Assembly: GCA_030587435.1 (NCBI GenBank)
Contig: JAUQZC010000001.1
Span: forward strand, 1-18,869
Direction of reading: 5' to 3'
DNA length: 18,869 bases
Source: Candidatus Baldrarchaeota archaeon
Lineage (GTDB): Archaea > Asgardarchaeota > Baldrarchaeia > Baldrarchaeales > DXJG01
Shown here: positions 7,401 through 14,358 of the stretch, piece by piece
Numbering within the stretch: position 1 is the first letter of the stretch
How the letters are laid out: each line of letters begins with the position of its first letter
Translations under genes and position numbers: made by a program
Notes under the pieces: model-generated
What the model saw: the letters and a program-made list of their open reading frames with translations, nothing else
Database searches by the model: none
Told to the model about the DNA's origin: nothing

Positions 7401-7441
7401 ATGATAACTAAGGCTAAAATATTTGTTGTGGACCGCTTCAA
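4406..7441 (-). CDS. Secreted surface protein: amidotransferase-like domain, six Ig-like repeats, helical C-terminus
   Basis: 1011 aa. Residues 1-31 are a signal peptide (basic start, LALVIILVMLTLVS core, SSAQQ end). Residues 33-252 form a class-I glutamine-amidotransferase-like (ThuA/DUF4350-type) domain: YDIIYVTGDSYYALTEEQKN, GGTVWIDSSDGM, GFGKILITSQ and NVLYWMI; no catalytic Cys-His pair stands out. Residues 253-848 hold six Ig-like repeats of about 100 aa, each with YSD, LTDDxGxPLxG, LLGExxTxExGxA and FxGNxYY. Residues 849-1011 are helical, with several cysteines and no membrane anchor. More than 20 N-x-S/T sequons suggest glycosylation outside the cell. The start is TTG, with GGGG 8 nt upstream and a TATA-like element at 7495-7502. 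It is followed on the same strand by a related surface protein gene upstream. A role in adhesion, the cell coat or substrate binding is inferred only. Confidence 0.8.
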   Translation of the reverse strand: MKRSTTNILALVIILVMLTLVSYPTDFSSAQQEIVPGPPIIAHVTAAILRYPGHWDINLEIFDILNNSALNPGFNITWNVLDIDSPLDEYYNYDIIYVTGDSYYALTEEQKNKFTEYISNGGTVWIDSSDGMQFDNFTLLFYFSDEPLSRVEDSQVANETHPIISGIYDLSIEEIRSLGDAMYYHYIEVAPEEEYQTLIYDGVYGWPLTVYAYYGFGKILITSQHIGLGIIIEDSEDLKFGYNVLYWMITMVRKATSLSDPSCTVNYSDSILINTTLIDEDGNPVPNKNITFEYAIIEENWILIGFALTDENGNASISFTTDIVPGNYSLKVSFAGDGKYKPTETLGWLVITKENTILTLVVENCTFSDEAEFYAILTDDDGVPLEGYTIVFEISADGEQWTLLGESVTNESGVAVLTWICELQPGRYFARAVFEGNAYYLGSEDQEEFYVEKEITEISVSTEGGNYSDLIEFYAQLTDDERTPLSGVTILFEISENGSTWVLLGESITNESGIAVFSWICNITPGEYFVRVTFEGNDYYLGSSGQTSFIVNREITEILTSPVTVQYSDYVEFSAQLTDDDGVPLEGFTLIFNVSENGVDWIFLGENVTDENGIAVLEWICDLMPQNYILKIYFAGNDYYLAAETQVDLIVEKETTQIYVRSVEGNYSDPVELYAAISDDEGVAIQGITLDFYVIVNDSWVLLGSAVSNENGSATLLYNIDLPAGYYNLIVVFEGNSYYRDSSSYLKDGLIVQREQIIISISLEEPVYINVTTTVNVSVTDNEGEPAPNVRVIVLMNGTMIFETVTSENGSFSFAWTPDQAGIYNLTIISVESPYYVAGKATRLIPVVVTFEDWIREAIRELEYIETLVDDPCILKRIRIAKWYLYRALEDCCEGKYWKALWRVYFASRIIESILKHPGVEEPLESMLKHVNFKLATAAKLKALEALESAEEIVEGLGEPLRTVGEILLDIAWRFYNAGIEKMSEEKYSAAILRFTIAYHIVLIIHHIYDC
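4898..6685 (-). repeat. Six tandem Ig-like repeats of about 300 bp within the 1011-aa gene
   Basis: The repeats cover residues about 253-352, 353-451, 452-551, 552-651, 652-752 and 753-848. Units 2, 3 and 4 are the most alike (shared LLGExxTxESGxAV, WIC, FxGNxYYLG), so they look like recent duplications. Units 1, 5 and 6 are more diverged. Confidence 0.85.
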
Positions 7442-7494
7442 AATTCAAACCCCGCATTATACTCGACAAAATCAACAATATAACGAATTCCATG

Positions 7495-7502
7495 CATATA
7501 AA
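7495..7502 (-). promoter_or_regulatory. TATA-like element of the 1011-aa surface protein gene
   Basis: Minus-strand TTTATATG lies about 57 bp before the TTG start at 7441 and predicts a leader of about 30 nt, with GGGG as ribosome site. The rest of the 7442-7701 gap shows nothing else I can name. Confidence 0.4.
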
Positions 7503-7701
7503 GTTTATTAAGACATGCTTTATGTTATAGTCCCCAGTATTACAAGCCTATATAACCATACTTTTCCATTAACCACAGAGACGTACCACTTCCATAGTCT
7601 TAATTCCTCTCTTATCTTAATACCAATTAATCTGTAAAATCAAATAGAAACGAAATATAGCCCAAAAAACCTTAATACTGTTCTTATGAAGTGGAAAACG
7701 A

Positions 7702-10191
7702 CTAAGCAGATGCTAATGTCTTTCCTTTTTTACGTTTAATATAAAGAATAACTCCTCCAATAGCCGCAAAGATCAATAAATAAATCCACATCGTCAAAGG
7801 AAGCTGATAAACCACTAATATGTAAGTTTTTCTCCACGTTTCATAATATTCGTGTTTTACAACGATTTCGACATCTATTTTTCCCTTTAAGTCTTCGATT
7901 GTAATTTTTGTTTGATAACGGCCTTCACCAATGGGCTGTAACAGATAGGTCCTATTAGCTATAATGACGGAAACATCTGCATTTTCAACAGGTTTTCCAC
8001 TAAAATTATCCTTAACTATGACAGTGATATTCAGTTCTCTTCCCATGAATGTAGCCCCAGGTAAACCCTGAACATTAACATTAAAGAAACCTGTAACCTT
8101 GAATGTTCCCTCAACAACTACATCACTATAATATTTTCCGCCAAAAACATACACACGTAACGTGTACGTGCCTGGTGTTCCAGCAGACCAAACTACCATG
8201 CAAAATCCGCTTCCATTTGTCGTAACAGTTCTAATTAGATTGCCGTTAATGTATATTTTAATTGAGAGATTGGAGACCGCAACATTTTGTAAATCCGTTA
8301 CTTGAACATTTATACGGACTTTATCACCAGAGTAAATTTTCTTAGGAATTGAGACAATGACTCTAAGTCTCAGCTTAAGCTGCTCAATACCCTCGACACT
8401 CACCGAGGGGTCTCCCATAACTCCATAATATCCGCCAAGAGTACTAGCTATCGCTTTAACAGTAACTCCATCACCAAATCCGCCATCAAGATTCTGACAT
8501 TTAGAAAGATAGTCAATGGAGGCAGTACGGTTGAAATTTTCATCAAAAATTGAAAGGATATTTACAGCCATATACGTGGCTGATGCTCTCACTAAACCCC
8601 CTGGGCGTTCAAAAAATCCTCCAAAATATTCAGGAAGGTTCACTGAAGAGTTATACAGTTTTTTAACCCAAGAAATTAATGCAGTTTTATTCCTAATTTC
8701 ATTTAATCCATTTAATATTTTTAAGGTTGAAACAGCAAGATAAGAATGAACTATGAATATGTCATCAGGGGATTTTCTTGGACGGCTAAGAAATGCGCCA
8801 TAGTTAATATGCGTGCTGTTTTCTAAGTATTGAGATTGTATAATCCATTGAACGCAAGAAGTTGTGTTCACGTTTGAAAGACTATCCACCAAATATAAAC
8901 CATAGATTGCCCAGTAAGTTTCTTCAATTGTTGCATTCACTTTAGATGGTTCATAAAACCCGCCGTAATTTCTTATGTCACTAGGATCCTTCTTTTGATG
9001 AGAAGAAAGAAAATGTACAGCTGCAGTGAGATTTATGACGTCCAATCTATTTAAAACCTTTAATATGTAAATTGCCATTCCAGTGTAACCACATTTAACA
9101 TCTAAATCTCCTGGATAACCGCCAAATCCGCCGTACCTCTCATCTGAAGAATTCACCAAATACTGTGAATTTTTAACAAATTCGATTAAGGCTGTCTCAT
9201 TTAATATTCTATTCAAAGAATTCGTGCTGTTCAGAAATCTTACAGCTGCATATGTGGACAACATATTGACTAAATTAGATTTAGGATTTATAGCAAAACC
9301 TCCGTAGCGAACAGTTTCGCTAGGATCTTTTAACCATTGGCAAGAAATAATCCAAGAAATATAAGCATCTTCAAGATATGGTTGAGGAAACTTTGCCAAC
9401 CACTTCATAACGTTAATAGCAAAAATACTATTATTATCTGAAGACCAATAATCGTTAATGAACATCTTAGTTGAGCCAATAGTAATAATTCTTCCACCAG
9501 AATCTAACTCCGTACCAATAACCATAATAATGCTTTTACCACTGGGTTCACCAGCATCTTGTTCATAATTTTCATTTAAATCAAGGAAAGTGTTTTCATC
9601 TCCCCAAACAATAATATAATTATAAAATTCTTGGGAACTTTCTTCTAGAACATTCAAACCACAGCCAACGTAAGTTAAAGATTCAATATTGTATGTTAAA
9701 GAGTTATTTTGAAACATATCCTTAGTAATATGCACTTCGAAGCTATTATAACGGCAAACAGTGTTTTTTATGAATTTAAAGCCGAAAAGCGAAGTTATAG
9801 AGTTCAAATAAGATACATTAGGATTTGAGTCACCAAGTATAAGTAAACTTCTGCTCCAATTAAACAGAAAAACATTTAAAGCATCCACTTCCGCTTCAGT
9901 GAAATTTTTACTGGGAACCGGGATTATAACAATATCGTAGTTTCTTAACGCATTTAACGTTAAATTACCTGTGTTAATATCAACACTAAACTCTAATTCA
10001 GACCTTAAAGCTTCGAGAAAACTTTCAAAATTCTGAGAAGTAAATGTTTGATTGTGAGATTCATCAAACAAAACTTGTATAGGATAGGTAATATCTACCT
10101 GCTCTGCATAAAACGGTGTTGGAGAGGAGAGCAACAACGGTAAAATTAGTGTAATAAGAATTATAAAGGACTTTAACGACTTTTTACTCAA
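7702..10191 (-). CDS. Membrane-anchored surface protein with six QW/prenyltransferase-like repeats
   Basis: About 829 aa from my chosen TTG at 10189-10191, which follows GGAGG by 9 nt; an upstream in-frame ATG (10230) would give 842 aa. Numbered on the longer form: signal peptide 14-43; an amidotransferase-like domain about 46-282 (YDIVIIPVPSKNFTEAEVDA, LLILGDSNPN, GGRIITIGSTKMF, NVMKWL). Residues 287-605 hold six helical-hairpin repeats, each with W/F-hairpin, YGGF and a second helix, as in the alpha/alpha toroid of prenyltransferase beta subunits and squalene cyclases. Residues 618-805 hold two beta-sandwich (Ig-like) domains. Residues 812-830 are a membrane helix with a basic tail (IKRKKGK), so the bulk is outside. 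No squalene-cyclase DxDD is visible. Sequons are abundant. The domain fold is well supported; enzymatic activity is doubtful. Confidence 0.8.
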   Translation of the reverse strand: MSKKSLKSFIILITLILPLLLSSPTPFYAEQVDITYPIQVLFDESHNQTFTSQNFESFLEALRSELEFSVDINTGNLTLNALRNYDIVIIPVPSKNFTEAEVDALNVFLFNWSRSLLILGDSNPNVSYLNSITSLFGFKFIKNTVCRYNSFEVHITKDMFQNNSLTYNIESLTYVGCGLNVLEESSQEFYNYIIVWGDENTFLDLNENYEQDAGEPSGKSIIMVIGTELDSGGRIITIGSTKMFINDYWSSDNNSIFAINVMKWLAKFPQPYLEDAYISWIISCQWLKDPSETVRYGGFAINPKSNLVNMLSTYAAVRFLNSTNSLNRILNETALIEFVKNSQYLVNSSDERYGGFGGYPGDLDVKCGYTGMAIYILKVLNRLDVINLTAAVHFLSSHQKKDPSDIRNYGGFYEPSKVNATIEETYWAIYGLYLVDSLSNVNTTSCVQWIIQSQYLENSTHINYGAFLSRPRKSPDDIFIVHSYLAVSTLKILNGLNEIRNKTALISWVKKLYNSSVNLPEYFGGFFERPGGLVRASATYMAVNILSIFDENFNRTASIDYLSKCQNLDGGFGDGVTVKAIASTLGGYYGVMGDPSVSVEGIEQLKLRLRVIVSIPKKIYSGDKVRINVQVTDLQNVAVSNLSIKIYINGNLIRTVTTNGSGFCMVVWSAGTPGTYTLRVYVFGGKYYSDVVVEGTFKVTGFFNVNVQGLPGATFMGRELNITVIVKDNFSGKPVENADVSVIIANRTYLLQPIGEGRYQTKITIEDLKGKIDVEIVVKHEYYETWRKTYILVVYQLPLTMWIYLLIFAAIGGVILYIKRKKGKTLASA

Positions 10192-10200
10192 AGCCCTTAG

Positions 10201-10205
10201 CCTCC
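10201..10205 (-). promoter_or_regulatory. Ribosome binding site deciding the start of the toroid protein
   Basis: Minus-strand GGAGG is followed by 9 nt and TTG at 10189-10191. The resulting protein begins MSKKSLKSFIILITLILPLL, a cleaner signal peptide than the form beginning at the ATG at 10230. Confidence 0.55.
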
Positions 10206-10280
10206 ACACACCTATACAATTACCACTCATTCCTTTTATGTTTTCTCAAACTAAATACAGCAACCGCTAGCAAAACAATA

Positions 10281-11366
10281 TTATAACATTTTTCTTATTG
10301 AATCTGAAAATGGAGGGTAAAGAACACCTTTCTCAGTTATAATCGCAGAGATAAGCTCGTTTGGGGTTACATCAAAAGCAGGATTCCTAGCCTTACAATC
10401 TTCAGGAACAATTCTCACCTTAACCCATTCACCCCTATCTGTAACTCCCCAAACATAAATAACTTCGTCTTCTCCTCTCTCTTCAATGGGAATTTTATCC
10501 CCAGAGGGGCAGTTTAAATCAAAAGTGCTTGTGGGAGCAGCAACATAAAAAGGAACGCCATTTGCTTTCGCCGCTAAAGCAAGCTTATAGGTACCAATTT
10601 TATTAGCTACATCCCCATTAGCTGCGATACGATCAGCCCCAACAATAACCTTCTTAATAACGCCCTTCCTCATAAAGTAACCAGCGGCATTATCAGCAAT
10701 AACATAATGCTCAATACCCTCCATCTTCAACTCCCAAGCAGTAAGGCGAGCACCCTGCAAACGGGGGCGAGTTTCATCGACAAAAACAACAACTTTCTTA
10801 CCAGAGTAATGAGCAATACGGATAGGGGCAAGAGCAGTACCAAAATCAACAAAAGCAAGACCACCAGCATTACAATGAGTCAAAACAACATCTCCATCCT
10901 CAATAAACTCACTACCATACTCACCAATCTTACGACAAGCCTCAACATCCTCATCAGCAATCCTCTGGGCTTCCTCAAAAACCCTCACCTTAGCATCTTC
11001 AACATTATTACATTTACGAGCAGCGAATAGAACACGATCAATGGCATGAAATAAATTAACAGCAGTAGGCCTTGTACTTCTAACAACATTTGCAGCCTCC
11101 TCTAACTTTGCGATAAATTCATCAAAATCATTCAAATTGATAGATAGTGCTGCTTGAGCAACCGCAAAAGCAGCAGTAGCACCTATAGCACCAGCACCAC
11201 GAACAACCATTTCCTTAATAGCCCAAGCAGTATCCAAATAACTCTTACTTTCAAAAATCTCAAAAACATGTGGAAGCTTACGCTGATCAATCATCCTAAC
11301 AATGCCGTTTTTCTCCAACCATACAGTGCGAAGCTCCTTGATTTCGCCATTTATTTTAATTCTCAA
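10281..11366 (-). CDS. mtnA: S-methyl-5-thioribose-1-phosphate isomerase (eIF2B alpha-like family)
   Basis: The enzyme turns 5-methylthioribose 1-phosphate into 5-methylthioribulose 1-phosphate in methionine salvage; it is cytosolic. The family signature runs in order: VRGAGAIGATAAFAVAQAA (58-76), STRPTAVNLFHAI, THCNAGGLA with the catalytic Cys (168), ETRPRLQGARLTAWEL, GADRIAANGDVANKIGTY with the catalytic Asp (248), PTSTFD, IPIEER and NPAFDVTP. Numbering is from the GTG at 11375. The TTG at 11364-11366 (361 aa) is the likelier start, because AAAGGTGAT lies 4 nt before it. Length fits the family. A close relative is ribose-1,5-bisphosphate isomerase, but the CxxG and IPIEER parts favour MtnA. 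A perfect hairpin overlaps the ribosome site. Its coding strand is very G/T-rich, unlike its neighbours. It sits between surface-protein genes with no pathway partner nearby. Confidence 0.9.
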   Translation of the reverse strand: MRIKINGEIKELRTVWLEKNGIVRMIDQRKLPHVFEIFESKSYLDTAWAIKEMVVRGAGAIGATAAFAVAQAALSINLNDFDEFIAKLEEAANVVRSTRPTAVNLFHAIDRVLFAARKCNNVEDAKVRVFEEAQRIADEDVEACRKIGEYGSEFIEDGDVVLTHCNAGGLAFVDFGTALAPIRIAHYSGKKVVVFVDETRPRLQGARLTAWELKMEGIEHYVIADNAAGYFMRKGVIKKVIVGADRIAANGDVANKIGTYKLALAAKANGVPFYVAAPTSTFDLNCPSGDKIPIEERGEDEVIYVWGVTDRGEWVKVRIVPEDCKARNPAFDVTPNELISAIITEKGVLYPPFSDSIRKML

Positions 11367-11371
11367 AATAA

Positions 11372-11391
11372 TCACCTTTCCAGAAAGGTGA
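11372..11391 (-). promoter_or_regulatory. Perfect 8-bp hairpin/palindrome covering the mtnA ribosome site
   Basis: TCACCTTT (11372-11379), loop of four, AAAGGTGA (11384-11391). In the mtnA mRNA the 3' arm contains the ribosome site AAAGGTGA, so a folded hairpin would hide it. Alternatively it is a dyad operator near the transcription start. Confidence 0.45.
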
Positions 11392-11513
11392 GGCTAAGTC
11401 ATTAACTAAATATCTTGAAATGTTTTATCTAATTAAAATACTATGGTACGTAAATACGATTTGTTAATTTTCGGAAGAAGTTTAGTAAAAATAAAAAATT
11501 GGATTGAAATAGG

Positions 11514-14141
11514 TTACATTTCTTCGAAGTCTGCAAAGAAGTATAGGTTGTAGCCGAAGAAGTTTAGATAAGCAACGATCGCAAGAACGCCGGTTCCGTA
11601 GACTGGGAAGACTGCGAAGCGGTGAACTACCCCTAGGTCAAAGGCGAAGGTTGGAGTCCAACTCTTTATTACTATCATGCTCAATTCAAATGGTTCAGCG
11701 CCTAAGTATACCAAGTACCCGTTTACGAGTACATACCATGGGCCTTCGCCATAAGCACCTGGATTATCGATGACAACAAATTCTGGAGCGTCAAGAGTTG
11801 CCCCCTCAAAGAACCATGTACCATCTGGGGCTATGACATATAGGTCTAGGTCGTGTGTTGGATATGCTGACCAGTCATGTTTCCAATTAAGTTCAAAAAT
11901 GACAGTTGCGGCGTCTGGAGGTATTTCGAACAAATACGTTGCCCATTCGTCTTGAGCAACAGCTCCCTTAACCTCATTTATGTAGCCATCGTAGCCGAGC
12001 GCAAAGAGCTGTACAGACATGCCATTGTTTTTGGCTACAGCAAAACCGTCAAATACCTTGGCATCAACGTCAACAACACCAATAGAGATCGTAGCGTTGA
12101 CGTTGCCCCAGTTTGTCCAATCACCTTCCAATGTGATTCGAATGTATCCTGATGTAAAGTCCAAGTCACTATAGAGTAAGAATGCACTGTCACCGATAAT
12201 ATTCTCGCTAAACCAGTAGTAAGCATCTAGACCGCCACGATACACGTTGCTAACATAGAATTCTATGCTATCCGCGCCCAAAACATAGTTCCGACTTTCA
12301 AATTCCACATTTGTGATGTTAATCCATATTGCATCAACACTCTTGTCAACTTTAAGTATTAAGTGGACAGCGTGGCCAGGTTCTAAATCTTCGATTTTTG
12401 TTTTAAATATCCCGTCTTCAAGATCTACAAAAATCAAGTCTTTGGTTAACTCTTTGTATGCTTTATGCACGTATTTTATGTACTTGTATAGGCATTCTCG
12501 CCAGTTTTTAAGCATCTTGAGTGATTTCTCAACATTTAAGAACCCTGCACCTTGAGCATAAACTGGATAATCCATATCATCAGCACCAGTAATCAAAGCC
12601 ATCTTCACAAGCTCTGGCAGAGAAATTCCGTATTTAAGCTTTATATTATGCGTTTTAGCGTAGGAAATCAGGAGGGCTGCAGCACCGGCCACAATTGGCG
12701 TAGAGAACGAGGTACCACTACTCCATCCAACATAATATGGTGGAAACGCGCCAAAATTAAGTACTCCCGTGGCTGTAATATCTGGTTTAAGACGTAGATC
12801 AGCAGTTGGCCCTCTATTGCTAAAGTAAATTATTTGTGGCTCATCGCTTGCGTATAGATCAGCTCCTATTCCAGGATAATATTGCTCGTGTAATGTAGTA
12901 TTAGTATAGTACCACCATTCCCAGAATACTCTTGTATGTATTGGATCAGCGGCTGCAGCGCATGTTATCGCTGAAATAGCTGTTCCAGGTGCTGCGACTC
13001 TTAGTGGTGCAGGGCCTTCGTTTCCAGCAGCAACAACAACCGTGATACCATGTTTTGTTGCTTCATCAACAAGTAATTCTTCTGGATCATGTCCATCGAA
13101 GAAGCTAGGTCCACCCAAACTCATATTAATAACATCAATAGGCACGGTTCCATTATCTTTAAGCTCTATTGCTAATTCTATTGCTTTCATAATTCTGCTT
13201 CGAGGAGCACCACTACCGTCTGATGGAAATACCTTTATAGCATAGAGTTGAGCAGCAGGAGCCATACCAAACAATGGAACTATATAATGAGTTTCATTGT
13301 ATGGTATCAAGCTTTCTGGGCTGTACAAGAGTAATGATTGCACCAAAATATCACTTTCTGGTAGTAAAAGTTCTCCATGTGCGGCAATTTGACTGGCTAC
13401 AAATGTTCCATGCCAATGATTTTCAGGTGCATACCACGGATAGTCATCTGCTACTAGACTTACTCCGCCGATAACTGAACCCACAAGTAATGGATGATCT
13501 GGATAGATTCCTGTATCTATTACAGCTACTATTACTCCAGCTCCGTAGTTTGTTTCCTCCCATACTTTCTCTGCACCTGTAATCATGTAGCTAGCATATA
13601 CTTCTGGCAGTTCCTGTGGATTAAGTGTTATGATGCTTTCTTTACTCATTGAGCCAAGAACTGTTGACTGTAAAAGTATGTCATCCATGTCGTCTGCTAC
13701 AGTTTCTGCCATTGATATTAAACCTATATTTGATGTTTTGAATTCTTGGGAACCAGCAGGCATAATTATGTTATCATAGTATATTTTTTGTATTTGTTTG
13801 CTTTCTGCAAGTTTTAGTATGTTTTTGGCAGGTATTTTTGCTGCTATTGCGCTTACATATTTAAATGTGCACGTTACGGTTCCTCTTAACTCAGCAATGG
13901 TGTATATAAGTTCGTTGTAGTTTTTATCGGTTGTTTGTATTATTGTTGGTAACAGTTTGTTTGGTTGGTTTGATGAAATGGCATCTTGAATTTTTTGCAT
14001 GAGTTCTTTGTCTATTTTTGTTGTAGGCATAGCTTTAGGTTCAATTTTTGTAGAGTCTGCAGCTGGTAGCTCTGCAAGAGGTATCACTGAGATAAGGAAT
14101 ATTACAGCTAGCACTATAGCAAAAATTTTTCTTTTTTCCAT
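11514..14141 (-). CDS. Secreted subtilisin-like serine protease (S8 family)
   Basis: 875 aa. Signal peptide 1-28 (FAIVLAVIFLISVIPLA). Residues about 40-130 look like an inhibitor-I9-type propeptide. The catalytic domain is about 180-530: Asp209 in AVIDTGIYPDH, His244 in HWHGTFVA, oxyanion Asn373 in AAGNEGP, and Ser478 in SSGTSFSTPIVAGAAALL. All key residues are present, so it should be active. A stretch of about 40 aa after the His (252-292) is longer than in simple subtilisins. Residues 540-875 are beta-rich, with DLDLYVIAPDGTW and PGPWYVLVNG-like strands as in the C-terminal domains of large archaeal subtilases. No C-terminal anchor is clear, though the last 35 residues are hydrophobic. It starts at ATG with GGGGAG upstream; the promoter is TATA-like at 14191-14201. 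Likely an exported scavenging or maturation protease. Confidence 0.92.
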   Translation of the reverse strand: MEKRKIFAIVLAVIFLISVIPLAELPAADSTKIEPKAMPTTKIDKELMQKIQDAISSNQPNKLLPTIIQTTDKNYNELIYTIAELRGTVTCTFKYVSAIAAKIPAKNILKLAESKQIQKIYYDNIIMPAGSQEFKTSNIGLISMAETVADDMDDILLQSTVLGSMSKESIITLNPQELPEVYASYMITGAEKVWEETNYGAGVIVAVIDTGIYPDHPLLVGSVIGGVSLVADDYPWYAPENHWHGTFVASQIAAHGELLLPESDILVQSLLLYSPESLIPYNETHYIVPLFGMAPAAQLYAIKVFPSDGSGAPRSRIMKAIELAIELKDNGTVPIDVINMSLGGPSFFDGHDPEELLVDEATKHGITVVVAAGNEGPAPLRVAAPGTAISAITCAAAADPIHTRVFWEWWYYTNTTLHEQYYPGIGADLYASDEPQIIYFSNRGPTADLRLKPDITATGVLNFGAFPPYYVGWSSGTSFSTPIVAGAAALLISYAKTHNIKLKYGISLPELVKMALITGADDMDYPVYAQGAGFLNVEKSLKMLKNWRECLYKYIKYVHKAYKELTKDLIFVDLEDGIFKTKIEDLEPGHAVHLILKVDKSVDAIWINITNVEFESRNYVLGADSIEFYVSNVYRGGLDAYYWFSENIIGDSAFLLYSDLDFTSGYIRITLEGDWTNWGNVNATISIGVVDVDAKVFDGFAVAKNNGMSVQLFALGYDGYINEVKGAVAQDEWATYLFEIPPDAATVIFELNWKHDWSAYPTHDLDLYVIAPDGTWFFEGATLDAPEFVVIDNPGAYGEGPWYVLVNGYLVYLGAEPFELSMIVIKSWTPTFAFDLGVVHRFAVFPVYGTGVLAIVAYLNFFGYNLYFFADFEEM

Positions 14142-14190
14142 ATAATTCTCCCCTCTGACTTAGCTAACTCGATATTAAAAATGGAGGTCT

Positions 14191-14201
14191 AAATATAAAT
14201 T
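14191..14201 (-). promoter_or_regulatory. TATA-like element of the subtilisin gene
   Basis: Minus-strand AATTTATATTT is centred about 55 bp before the ATG. It predicts a leader of about 30 nt that includes the GGGGAG ribosome site. Confidence 0.45.
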
Positions 14202-14315
14202 TTTTTGCTTTCATTTTGATCTTGTAGCAATAATGGGCATAAATATTCAATGTAAACTTATTATTGGCGTTTGAGCTGCTTACACCGCTGACCTAAAAAT
14301 ATACAAAACAGTGAC

Positions 14316-14336
14316 AAAATATTGAGATAATATTTT
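14316..14336 (-). terminator. AT-only hairpin downstream of the COG2401-type gene
   Basis: AAAATATT (14316-14323) and AATATTTT (14329-14336) pair perfectly around GAGAT. It starts 22 nt past the stop of the upstream minus-strand gene, where a 3' end signal would be expected. The stem has no G-C pairs, so its strength is doubtful. Confidence 0.25.
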
Positions 14337-14358
14337 ATGAAGTGGTCGGCAGACTTTG

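Noticed and set aside
10707..11405. Plus-strand open frames opposite mtnA
   Set aside because: They arise from the A/C-rich composition of this strand, which removes stop codons. The minus strand has an unmistakable enzyme.
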